A DNA stretch of 64,000 nucleotides, taken from UBA4093 sp036676455 (GTDB lineage: Bacteria; Cyanobacteriota; Sericytochromatia; S15B-MN24; UBA4093). Made by a program: the position numbers and the translations under genes. The notes under the pieces were generated by a model. It made no database searches, was not told where the DNA came from, and was given only the letters and a program-made list of their open reading frames with translations. Where the stretch lies: NCBI GenBank assembly GCA_036676455.1, contig JAKFCW010000116.1, positions 68,847 to 132,846 of the forward strand, in the 5' to 3' direction. Below are positions 1 through 7,685 of this stretch, piece by piece (the first letter of the stretch is position 1; each line of letters starts with the position of its first letter).

Positions 1-539
1 GACGCTAGGGCCCGCGGGCCGTGGCAGGCCTCATGCAGGGTGCCCGCGAGGCGGCTCGCGTCCATCGGCGGGTGGACCGGGCCCGAGAGGGCAAGATGCT
101 CGTCCATGCGGATGCCCAGATCCCAGAGGCTGGCGTGGTCGCGCTCGCGCGCGTGGATGCCGCGCGCCAGCTTGACGGGAACGGCCCGCGCGAAGGGGGT
201 CTCCGCGAGCGGGCCTTGCAGCAAGGCGTAAAGGGCATGCAGCGCCGGGGAGGCGCCGTCGATGAAGATGCGCAGGCGGACGGAAGGGGCTTCCCGGCTG
301 GTGGCCGCGCTGCGCAGCGCCTCGTAGACGACGCTCAGCAGTTCGAAGGCCTTGAGGTAAGCCTGGCGGCGCGCCAGCACCTCGGGGGCGAAGGGGGCGG
401 AATGCTCATCGGTGACGGGCTGAACGGCAGACGAGGCGGAGATCGGGGCCACGCGCGACGACAGCATGGGAGCCAGGGAGGGGATCCCCGTGATCGAGAG
501 GGTAAGTTGCCTGAAGAGCCCCGTGGGGACCGTTTCCAT
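1..539 (-). CDS. Unknown protein, C-terminus cut by window edge
   Basis: An open frame runs from an ATG at 539 to the left edge without a stop (about 179 codons). A clear ribosome-binding site (GGAGG) lies seven bases upstream of that ATG, and this frame has normal codon use, while the plus-strand frames here read like antisense shadows (Arg/Gly/Ala-rich). The N-terminal 45 residues are Ser/Pro/Val rich and look flexible; the rest is Ala/Leu-rich and probably helical. I recognise no family. It is divergent from the GAF gene at 746, with about 200 bases between them. Confidence 0.7.
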   Translation of the reverse strand, partial: METVPTGLFRQLTLSITGIPSLAPMLSSRVAPISASSAVQPVTDEHSAPFAPEVLARRQAYLKAFELLSVVYEALRSAATSREAPSVRLRIFIDGASPALHALYALLQGPLAETPFARAVPVKLARGIHARERDHASLWDLGIRMDEHLALSGPVHPPMDASRLAGTLHEACHGPRALA

Positions 540-745
540 TACGTCCTCCGATTGCATCCGCGGGCGCCGAGCGAGGCCGGGAAGTAGCCTTGGCTGCTGG
601 CGCCATGCTCATGCATACCCCGTTTCATGCGATTTGACCAGGGTCTAGCTCGCTTGTTCGATTGCCGCGGGCGCTTAGGTAGTTTCCTCCGTTGACGTCA
701 GGAAGCCGGAGCGCCATGGTGGAGGGTGCAGGAAGGAGGCGACGC

Positions 746-1321
746 ATGACGGTGGAAATCGAATTCTTGCATCCCCTGAAGGGCGAGGTCCCCGCGCCCT
801 CGGAGCGCGAGCAAGAGCGCCTGGACGGGCTCTGTGAGTGCCTGCGGTCTGCGGAGAGCCTGGATGAAGCCTTCGACCTGCTGGGCTCGGAGCTGGCGAA
901 GGACCTGCCGTTCGACCGGCTGGCCCTGGCAGTCCTGACGGACGACGATCAGCAGCTCAGGGCCCTGCGGGTCCAGTCCTCCCACGCCATGCGCTGGGGC
1001 GAAGGCGATAGCCGACCGCTACTGGGCTCCAGCCTCGAGCCAATGATCCGCGAGCATGCCGTCCGGATCATCCACGACCTCAAGGGTTATCAGACCCTGC
1101 GCCCCTCGTCGCTGAGCACCAAGCGGCTCATCGAGGAGGGCATGCGCAGCAGCCTGACCATTCCCATCTACCGCGACGAGCAGCCACTCGGTGTCCTCTT
1201 CGTGACCAGCGCCACGCCGGACGCATTCCACGCCACCCATGCGGGCATCCTGGCCACCCTGAGCCCCGCCCTGAACGAAGCGTTCAGTCGTTTGATGTTT
1301 GCCCGGATGCCGGCCGGCTGA
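746..1321 (+). CDS. GAF-domain protein
   Basis: A 191-residue protein. About residues 30-180 match the GAF pattern: a helical start, a stretch with DRLALAVL, and a closing SSLTIPIYRD...PLGVLFV segment typical of the last GAF strands. There is no kinase, cyclase or HTH output domain, so it is a stand-alone sensor module; its ligand is unknown. I chose the ATG at 746 because GGAAGGAGG lies just upstream; an earlier in-frame start at 692 has no ribosome-binding site. A strong hairpin follows at 1378. Confidence 0.75.
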   Translation: MTVEIEFLHPLKGEVPAPSEREQERLDGLCECLRSAESLDEAFDLLGSELAKDLPFDRLALAVLTDDDQQLRALRVQSSHAMRWGEGDSRPLLGSSLEPMIREHAVRIIHDLKGYQTLRPSSLSTKRLIEEGMRSSLTIPIYRDEQPLGVLFVTSATPDAFHATHAGILATLSPALNEAFSRLMFARMPAG

Positions 1322-1377
1322 TTCCGTTCATTGGAGCGATGGATACATTCGGGAGTTCGAATCCCGTTTTGGATACT

Positions 1378-1424
1378 AACAACAAAGCAGCTTGGTGGGT
1401 TATCTGCCAAGCTGCTTTGTTGTT
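1378..1424. terminator. Perfect 18-bp hairpin, probable two-way terminator
   Basis: Arms 1378-1395 and 1407-1424 are perfectly complementary around an 11-base loop. The outer part is A-rich on the left and T-rich on the right (AACAACAAA / TTTGTTGTT), so each strand gives a GC-containing stem ending in a U-rich run. It lies 57 bases after the GAF gene stop. Confidence 0.65.
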
Positions 1425-1634
1425 GTGTTCAGCCTTTAGGCGAACTAACCTTCCCCCCAGACTTTTATTCCGGCCATACCTCGCCGGGCTTCTTTTTTCC
1501 AGCTTTTCCTCCTGCTACCATTGCGGGAAAACTACGCAAGAAGAATCGCTCCCGGCGGGGAACATTGAGGGTGGCAGAATACGAATCCTGGGCACAGGTC
1601 CAGTCCCAGTCGTAGGCCAGAAAGTGGTGCGCTT

Positions 1635-2957
1635 ATGTCTCACATCGCGCATGACTCCAGTGCATCGCCTCCCAAACCGGAGGTCTCGGTCACCCTGAAG
1701 CGTGACGGGCTTGAAGCGTGGATCGCCGTCACTCCGCCTACCCCCGTCCCCCTGGCCGAACTCGAGGAGCGGATCCAGCAGTGTGGCGTCAGCCGTGGGC
1801 TCGACCGCGACCTGCTCAGACGAATTGCTGGAGATCCTCCTGAAACGCCCGTGCTGATTGCCAAGGGAAGGCTTCCCCAATCCGGGGCTCCCGCTCGTAT
1901 CGACTACGTTTTCCAAGCACCACCGAGCGTCGGCATCGAAGCCGTCACCGAACTGGCCCGAGTCGATTTCCACGATGGCCATGTCACTCAGGTCCTGCAG
2001 GGGCAGGTCTTGGCCCGCAAGACCCCGGCAACTGCAGGGACTCCAGGATACACCGTGACCGGCCAGGTTCTCCCCGCCACCCTTGGCGCCGATGCAAACT
2101 TTGACATCGGCAAGAACGTCACCCTGAGCCAAGACAAGCTGGAGGCGCTCGCGGGTATCAGTGGTCTTCCCATGTTCGAGGGGGGCAAACTCACCATCGT
2201 TCCCGCCTTCACGGTGGGGAACGTCGACTTCTCCACCGGCAGCATCGTCTTCCAGGGTTCCGTGATCATCAAAGGAAACGTCATGGCAGGCTTCTCGGTG
2301 GTCGCCACCGAGAACATCGAGGTGGATGGGTTTGTTGAAGGCGGAACCTTGCGAGCCGTCGGCAGCATTCACGTCAAAGGGGGTGTCCGTCAACACGCAG
2401 TGCTGGAGGCCGACCGTATCCATGCGCGCTACGTAGACACGGCCTCCACCTTGAAGGCCCTGGGAGACATCCAGATCGATAAGGATGCCGTGCAGAGCAC
2501 ACTGTCGGCAGGTGGCAAGATCAGCGTTGGCCAGCGCCTCGTCGGTGGCCATGCGAGCGCGGGCTCGCAGATCGAGGCGGGGCAAATCGGCCACCCGAGC
2601 GAACCCCCCACCCATGTGGAAATCGTGCTTTTCAAGGCCAGCAAGCAGTCCGAGGAGTTAAACGCCGAGATCAGCAACTTGCAAAGTGTCCTGGCCTTGG
2701 TGGAGGAACGTCTCCAACTGGAGCAGACGACCCCGAGCGCAGCCCTGGGAAAGCTACTCCAGCAACGGATCGCGCTGGGCCTCGCGATTAAGCAGCTCGA
2801 GCTTCATCAGCAGGAACCCTGTTCCATGCCGCATATCATGGTGAAAGGTGAGATCTACCCCGGGGTCTTGCTGAGCATCCACCACACGACTCAACCGATC
2901 ATGAGCAAGCTCACCGGCAAGACCTTCAAATGGACGGAAGAAGGGATCACCCACTGA
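1635..2957 (+). CDS. FapA / DUF342 family protein
   Basis: A 440-residue protein of the FapA (DUF342) family, whose members are often linked to polymer, signalling or cell-surface functions but whose biochemical role is poorly known. Residues about 95-330 hold the typical Gly/Val-rich strand repeats of a right-handed beta-helix (for example VNGDVDFSTGSI-type turns, here VGNVDFSTGSIVFQG, then IKGNV and VDGFVEGG). Residues about 335-395 are a coiled coil, followed by a short C-terminal strand domain with ITH at the end. The ATG at 1635 has only a weak ribosome-binding site. It has about 310 bases of upstream non-coding DNA and stands alone. Confidence 0.85.
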   Translation: MSHIAHDSSASPPKPEVSVTLKRDGLEAWIAVTPPTPVPLAELEERIQQCGVSRGLDRDLLRRIAGDPPETPVLIAKGRLPQSGAPARIDYVFQAPPSVGIEAVTELARVDFHDGHVTQVLQGQVLARKTPATAGTPGYTVTGQVLPATLGADANFDIGKNVTLSQDKLEALAGISGLPMFEGGKLTIVPAFTVGNVDFSTGSIVFQGSVIIKGNVMAGFSVVATENIEVDGFVEGGTLRAVGSIHVKGGVRQHAVLEADRIHARYVDTASTLKALGDIQIDKDAVQSTLSAGGKISVGQRLVGGHASAGSQIEAGQIGHPSEPPTHVEIVLFKASKQSEELNAEISNLQSVLALVEERLQLEQTTPSAALGKLLQQRIALGLAIKQLELHQQEPCSMPHIMVKGEIYPGVLLSIHHTTQPIMSKLTGKTFKWTEEGITH

Positions 2958-3135
2958 GTCTTGGCTATGCTCGGGCGTGGGCTTCATCACGGCAGGCCTC
3001 CTTCTTCAGCTTCCCCCGCCATCCTCACTTGTCTAAGCTCCGAAGTTTACTTCCGAGCTAGAGGTGGCGCACGGATCCCCCATCGGTTAGCTTAGTTAAT
3101 AGTGTTCGAATACTATCCCGTAAGGGGTACCGATT

Positions 3136-3166
3136 GGCCTCGACTCGATTGAATTGAGGCGAGGCC
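3136..3166 (-). terminator. Hairpin after the APH-like gene
   Basis: GGCCTCG-A-CTC pairs with GAG-G-CGAGGCC around a nine-base loop: ten pairs with one mismatch. It lies 30 bases beyond the stop of the minus-strand kinase gene. No clear U tract follows, so termination is uncertain. Confidence 0.4.
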
Positions 3167-3196
3167 TTTGCAAGGGGGCGTTCGAGCATCGGCTGG

Positions 3197-4258
3197 CTAG
3201 ATCGTTTCCACGGTCCCATCGAGCAGCTCTTGTGCCTCCCAGAGGCCGACCACATCGAGCGTGCGCCTGAACCATCGCAGGCTCCCCTGGAAGATCGATT
3301 GGTAGACGTTCGTCAGGAGGGAGAAGCGATAGTCCCAGAGGCACTGCTCCCAGGCATAGTGCTTGACTCCTCGCGCCAGGAGTCGCTGGTGATAACGCCG
3401 TAGCAACGCGAGGTCGCGGCTTCGGCGGTCCGCGGCGTCAACCGACAGCAAGGCGAACATCAGGTCGTGCGGCCCCAGGCCACGTTTGACCTGGCCCCAG
3501 TCGATGACTTTGATCGGGCTGAGCGCGTCGGGTTGCCTGGCGATGAAGACGTTGCCGAGGAGATGAAAATCGCCATGCAGCAGCGTCAGGCCACGATCGT
3601 CGACGGTACGCTGGATGAAAGCGGCGGCCCATCGAGCGTCCAGTCGCGCGAGGAGTTGAGCTTCGCCCTCTCTGAACTCAGCTCCAAACGCCGAGCGGAA
3701 CCGCGAGACGGCAGTCCGCGCTGATGCCTCGTTTGTCCGAAGCCCCTGGGGCGGAATCGCCTGCGCCATTCGCATCACGGTGTCCTCCGGCTGGAGGAAG
3801 GCCGCGGTGTCAAGCATGGGAGACTCCCACCACTGGGCATGGAAGTCGGCCAGGGTGTCGACGAGGAGGTCAAGCCAAGCATCGGCCATGGGGGACGCGA
3901 CCGGCTGATAGCAAGTCGCGAGATCCTCGATCAAGAGCACACAGGTTTCAGCGGCGGGATCGTCGATGAGGCCGTAGAGCGAGGGGGCGATGGACAGGCG
4001 AAGTGCCGGTGTGATCCGCCGATAAGCCAGGACTTCCTGCAACCCTCCTCGCTGGTACCACTCCGGGCCATAGATCTTGCAAATCATGGTCTCGGGCATG
4101 CCCTGCGAGGTCTCGTCGCGATAACGAAGCCGGCACCGGTAGACGGCGGTGGCCAATGCGTGAAACTGTTCGCCCTCTTCCACGGCGATAACTTCGCCAG
4201 CATGCAGGAATCCACCCACATGCAGAGCTTTGATGATGGCAGCAGCGGTCGGGAACAT
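3197..4258 (-). CDS. APH/EcKinase-like small-molecule phosphotransferase
   Basis: A 353-residue protein of the aminoglycoside-phosphotransferase fold. The Brenner motif LLHGDFHLLGNVFI is at about residues 226-239, with catalytic Asp230, and the metal-binding Asp is in VIDWGQ at about 251-256. Lys61 in MICKIYG is the likely ATP-contact lysine. The family phosphorylates small hydroxylated molecules with ATP; the layout resembles the ecdysteroid-kinase-like branch more than the classical resistance enzymes. The substrate is not predictable. It is divergent from the lipid-kinase gene at 4491. Confidence 0.8.
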   Translation of the reverse strand: MFPTAAAIIKALHVGGFLHAGEVIAVEEGEQFHALATAVYRCRLRYRDETSQGMPETMICKIYGPEWYQRGGLQEVLAYRRITPALRLSIAPSLYGLIDDPAAETCVLLIEDLATCYQPVASPMADAWLDLLVDTLADFHAQWWESPMLDTAAFLQPEDTVMRMAQAIPPQGLRTNEASARTAVSRFRSAFGAEFREGEAQLLARLDARWAAAFIQRTVDDRGLTLLHGDFHLLGNVFIARQPDALSPIKVIDWGQVKRGLGPHDLMFALLSVDAADRRSRDLALLRRYHQRLLARGVKHYAWEQCLWDYRFSLLTNVYQSIFQGSLRWFRRTLDVVGLWEAQELLDGTVETI

Positions 4259-4490
4259 GCCGCCATGGTAGCACCCCGTCCGTCACAGTGCTCGACATGC
4301 CCCCCGCAGAGGCCGAATCACCCGGGGCCCTTCCCGGGTACAATGCGCTTGGTTGCTTGCCTTCAGCCACGCATCCCACCCGATCGGGCGAATCGGCGCC
4401 AAATCTTCAGCAGAACTTAACCAGGATCTAACCCTTGCGAAGGACGTAGCGGCGACAATTCAAGCAGCAAGAGGTGAGGGGAGAGGGAAT

Positions 4491-5486
4491 TTGCGCAAGA
4501 TCACGGTACTCGTCAACCGCGCGGCCCGCAACGGCTGCGATCGCCGTCGGCTCGACGCGATTCGCCAGGAATTCGCCGATAGCGACCTGACCATCCACAC
4601 GCCCGACTCCTACGAGGCGCTCATCCAGGCCGCCAAGGACACGACCACCGACGGCACCGACCTCGTCATCGTCGTCGGCGGAGACGGCACCGTCAACGCA
4701 GTCGCCAACCAGCTCGCCCACAGCCCCGTCCCCCTGGGCATCGTCCCCGCCGGCACCGCCAACGACCTCGCCACCCTGCTCGGCATCCCCGTCAACCCCC
4801 GCAAGGCCTGCCGCGTCATCAGCCAGGGCGCCGCCACCCCCATCGACCTCATCCGCGTCAACGGCCGCTACTTCGCCACCGCCGGCGGTCTCGGCGTCCT
4901 CAGCGACACCGCCGTGGGAGTCAACCTCCTGAAAGCCCGCGAAGGCGCCGTCCGCAAGACCACCAAGCTGCTCGGCAGCCTCGTCTACGTGCTTTACAGC
5001 TTCATGCTGCTGCTGTTCTCGCGCCGGATCCTCAGCGACTTCACGATCACGCTGGACGGAGAGGACCTCGGCACCATGCGCTCCGTGGCCCTCTTCGTGA
5101 ACAACCAGCCCACCATCGGCAAACTGGTCGTCTCGTGCCCCGATGCCAAGGTGACCGACGGCAAGCTCGGGCTCTGCGTCATGCGCGAGCGCAACCGCCT
5201 CCAGTCCATCTTCACCGTCATCCTGATGAGCCTCAAGGGCACGCATACCCGCCGCAAGGACATCGTGATGCGCGACGGAGCGACCCTGCGGATCGCCTCG
5301 CCCGAGCCCAAGGTCTTCATCGGCGACGGAGAAGTGCTGGCCGAGACGACCGACCTGTCGATCAGCGTCGTGCCCCTGGCCCTGCGCGTGATCTCGGGAC
5401 GGCTACTTGCGGATGACGCCTACCTCGAGGTTCGCGTAAAGGAAGGCGCGGTCCCGCGTCAAGAGCTCGGCGCCGCGTTCCGCTAA
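4491..5486 (+). CDS. Diacylglycerol-kinase-like lipid kinase (YegS/BmrU type)
   Basis: A DAG-kinase catalytic-domain protein of 331 residues. From a TTG start at 4491 the protein opens with RKITVLVNRAA, the usual first strand; GGDGT is at 63-67 and PAGTANDLA at 86-94, the ATP-binding and catalytic motifs of this family. A GAGGGGAGAGGG run just before the TTG decides the start; an in-frame ATG at 4353 would add 46 atypical residues. The family phosphorylates diacylglycerol, ceramide or related lipid alcohols. Its 3' end overlaps the convergent BtaA-like gene by 84 bases. The neighbours suggest a lipid substrate. Confidence 0.85.
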   Translation: MRKITVLVNRAARNGCDRRRLDAIRQEFADSDLTIHTPDSYEALIQAAKDTTTDGTDLVIVVGGDGTVNAVANQLAHSPVPLGIVPAGTANDLATLLGIPVNPRKACRVISQGAATPIDLIRVNGRYFATAGGLGVLSDTAVGVNLLKAREGAVRKTTKLLGSLVYVLYSFMLLLFSRRILSDFTITLDGEDLGTMRSVALFVNNQPTIGKLVVSCPDAKVTDGKLGLCVMRERNRLQSIFTVILMSLKGTHTRRKDIVMRDGATLRIASPEPKVFIGDGEVLAETTDLSISVVPLALRVISGRLLADDAYLEVRVKEGAVPRQELGAAFR

Positions 5487-6560
5487 CCGCTCGAGCTGAG
5501 GCACCTCCGAGGGAATCGCCCGCGCCAAGAGCGTGTTCCAGTTGGCCATGCGGGCGCCGTTACGCCCCGTGCGCACGATCTCCTCGTGCAGCCGAACGAA
5601 GATCGGGGTCTGGATCCAGTCGAAGAGGTTGGAGACGTTGAACCGCGTGAACGTGTCATCGGGCACGCTCAGGAGGTACTGCTCGATCTCGCCGGTGACG
5701 ATCTCCACGCGGTCGACCCGCGCGCGCATCGTCTCGAAGTTCTCGCGCGCCAGGTACGCCGGCAGGTTGTCCTCGTCGAGGTAGCGCCCCAGCAGGATCA
5801 GCGCCAGGAAGTAGTTGCTGCGCGACGGGATGCGCGTGAAGGCATGCTCGGCTCGGCCCCGGAAGATCTTGCCGAAGTCCCGGAAGTCCACCAGCCGGAA
5901 ATGCTCCTTGTCCTTGGTCCGCGTCATCACCGTCCGGCTGAAGAAGACGTCGAACATGGTCCGCCAGAGCGGCCCGTCGATCTCACGGTCGTAATACGTG
6001 CGCTGCGCGTCCAGCGACTCGCATGCGAAGAAGCGCATGATCCGCTTCTTGCCGTAAAGCAGGCGCATGAGCGATCCGAAGGCCAGAAGGTAACGTTCCA
6101 GGCGGCCTGCCACCAGAACCCCTCGGTCGAGCAGCTTCACATTCGCGTCCCAGAACGCCTGAGCCTCCGGCGAAAGGTCACCGCGTAGCTTCTGGTAAAG
6201 CGCGTTGCTGCGCTTCGAGGGGCAAACGCCGAGGATCTCGAGCATCTCGCCGTGGTCGAGGGCCTTGAACGCGGCAATCTTGAGGCGCAGCAAGTGGTTC
6301 TGGCTGGCGTTGAAGTCGAGGGCGACGACCCTTGCTGGGTCGTGACGCAAGAGGTCGAGGGTATTGCAGCCCCCCGAGGTGATCGAGAAGCAGACATCCC
6401 CGGGGCCGACCTGTAAGGCCTCCTGGAGAATCGCCGGATCCTCCCAGCAGTTGCTGTAACCGATGCTCTTGAAGAAGGGACGGTCCGCGACCTCGCTGCG
6501 AAGCGTCCGGGTGGCAAACGTGGAAGGCTGGGGGGCTTGCGCAGAAAGGGTATCGGTCAC
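5403..6560 (-). CDS. DUF3419 protein, BtaA-like SAM:diacylglycerol aminocarboxypropyl transferase
   Basis: A 385-residue DUF3419 member. YSNCWEDP is at 35-42, SITSGGCNTLDLL at 59-71 (a Gly-rich SAM-binding turn) and VVALDFNASQNHLL at 78-91 (acidic strand end), matching BtaA, which transfers the aminocarboxypropyl group of S-adenosylmethionine to diacylglycerol as the first step of betaine-lipid synthesis. No BtaB-like N-methyltransferase is in the window, so a betaine lipid is not assured; other DUF3419 proteins are uncharacterised. Divergent from the UbiA gene (153-base gap), convergent with the lipid kinase. Confidence 0.8.
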   Translation of the reverse strand: MTDTLSAQAPQPSTFATRTLRSEVADRPFFKSIGYSNCWEDPAILQEALQVGPGDVCFSITSGGCNTLDLLRHDPARVVALDFNASQNHLLRLKIAAFKALDHGEMLEILGVCPSKRSNALYQKLRGDLSPEAQAFWDANVKLLDRGVLVAGRLERYLLAFGSLMRLLYGKKRIMRFFACESLDAQRTYYDREIDGPLWRTMFDVFFSRTVMTRTKDKEHFRLVDFRDFGKIFRGRAEHAFTRIPSRSNYFLALILLGRYLDEDNLPAYLARENFETMRARVDRVEIVTGEIEQYLLSVPDDTFTRFNVSNLFDWIQTPIFVRLHEEIVRTGRNGARMANWNTLLARAIPSEVPQLERLAERGAELLTRDRAFLYANLEVGVIRK

Positions 6561-6713
6561 GGTCGCATCTCTCGCTTTTCTACTTTCTAGCCGCCGGCGC
6601 TAGTCAGGAGACTTGTACCACGAAGGAAGCCTCCCTTAGCATGCTGACTTCAAGCTTTCATTCAGGCCACCAACCGGGTAAAACTAGGAAGTGACGTCCA
6701 GAGAGGAGTTTCA

Positions 6714-7661
6714 ATGGCCACCCAAGCGGTCACCTTGCCCTTCATCAAGCGCTTCAAGCTATACCTCGACGAGCGCTTCCCGCTCGCGACCCACCTGGTG
6801 GTCGTCCTCGCCTTCTTCTTCAGCAGCTACCTGCTCTCCGAGCGGCTGCTGCGGCCGGGAGAGTCGCTGTTCGGATTGCAGGCGATCGCCGGCATGGTCA
6901 CCGTCCTCTTCGCCCTCTTCTTCCTGCGCGTCCTCGACGAGTTCAAGGACTACGAAAAGGACCTCGTCGGACACCCCGACCGCATCGTCTCCCAGGGCAT
7001 CATGCCGCTCTCCGAGCTCAAGGTCATCGGCCTCGTCGTCGTGGGCGCCATGCTCGCCCTCAACGCCCTGGTCGGCCTGCACGCACTGGCAGCTTGTCTG
7101 GTTGTCATCGGCTTCGCGCTGTTGATGTTCAAGGAGTTCTTCGTCGGCGAATGGCTGAACAAGCACCTCGTCGTCTACGCGTTGACGCATCAGCTCATCA
7201 CTCCACTGATCTGTCTTTATGTTTACATGCTGGTCGCCTTCCCCACCGGCGGGGGCTGGAACCCCTGGTTCTGGCTGCAGCTGGCCATGGGCGCCGGCAC
7301 CGGCCTCGGCTGGGAGATGTCCCGCAAGATCCGCTTCCCCGAGGAAGAGCATGAGCAGGTCGACACCTACTCCAAGCACTTCGGCTACGAAGCCGCCTCG
7401 GCCCTCGCCTTCACCATCCTCATGGCCGGAGCCCTCTGCGCCCTCGCCCTCGCGCTCGTGCTGCGCTTCCCCCCCTACGTCTTCGTGATCTTCGTCCTGG
7501 GCCTGACCGCCGCCGAGATCGGCTTCGTGCGCTTCTGGCGCAAGCCCACCGCCAAGGGCGCCCGCAAGCTAGGCGACTGGGCCGCCGTCATGATGCTCAC
7601 CAGCTACCTCACCATCGCGCTCGGCTCGCTGGCCGGGCAGGCCTTCCACCTCGCGTTCTAG
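6714..7661 (+). CDS. UbiA-superfamily prenyltransferase
   Basis: A 315-residue integral membrane protein with about eight hydrophobic segments. The first Asp-rich motif is DEFKDYEKD (75-83), a variant of NDxxDxxxD that binds the magnesium-diphosphate of a prenyl donor. The second is at about 201-221, with KIRFPEEEHEQVDTY. UbiA enzymes move prenyl or similar groups onto aromatic or polar acceptors; this one is neither MenA (which is at 63199) nor clearly UbiA proper. The start has AGAGGAG eight bases upstream. A 24-base gap to the next gene suggests co-transcription. Confidence 0.8.
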   Translation: MATQAVTLPFIKRFKLYLDERFPLATHLVVVLAFFFSSYLLSERLLRPGESLFGLQAIAGMVTVLFALFFLRVLDEFKDYEKDLVGHPDRIVSQGIMPLSELKVIGLVVVGAMLALNALVGLHALAACLVVIGFALLMFKEFFVGEWLNKHLVVYALTHQLITPLICLYVYMLVAFPTGGGWNPWFWLQLAMGAGTGLGWEMSRKIRFPEEEHEQVDTYSKHFGYEAASALAFTILMAGALCALALALVLRFPPYVFVIFVLGLTAAEIGFVRFWRKPTAKGARKLGDWAAVMMLTSYLTIALGSLAGQAFHLAF

Positions 7662-7685
7662 CGCCGCTTTGATAGGAGACCCCTC

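Noticed and set aside
21..587. Plus-strand frame at the left edge
   Set aside because: The opposite strand has a frame with GGAGG and natural composition; this is its shadow.
1330..1377. Complete tRNA gene near 1350
   Set aside because: Only a T arm is present; no acceptor pairing or anticodon arm can be built.
3197..4258. Aminoglycoside resistance gene
   Set aside because: The fold matches, but the sequence is closer to general APH/EcKinase-like kinases and nothing nearby suggests resistance.
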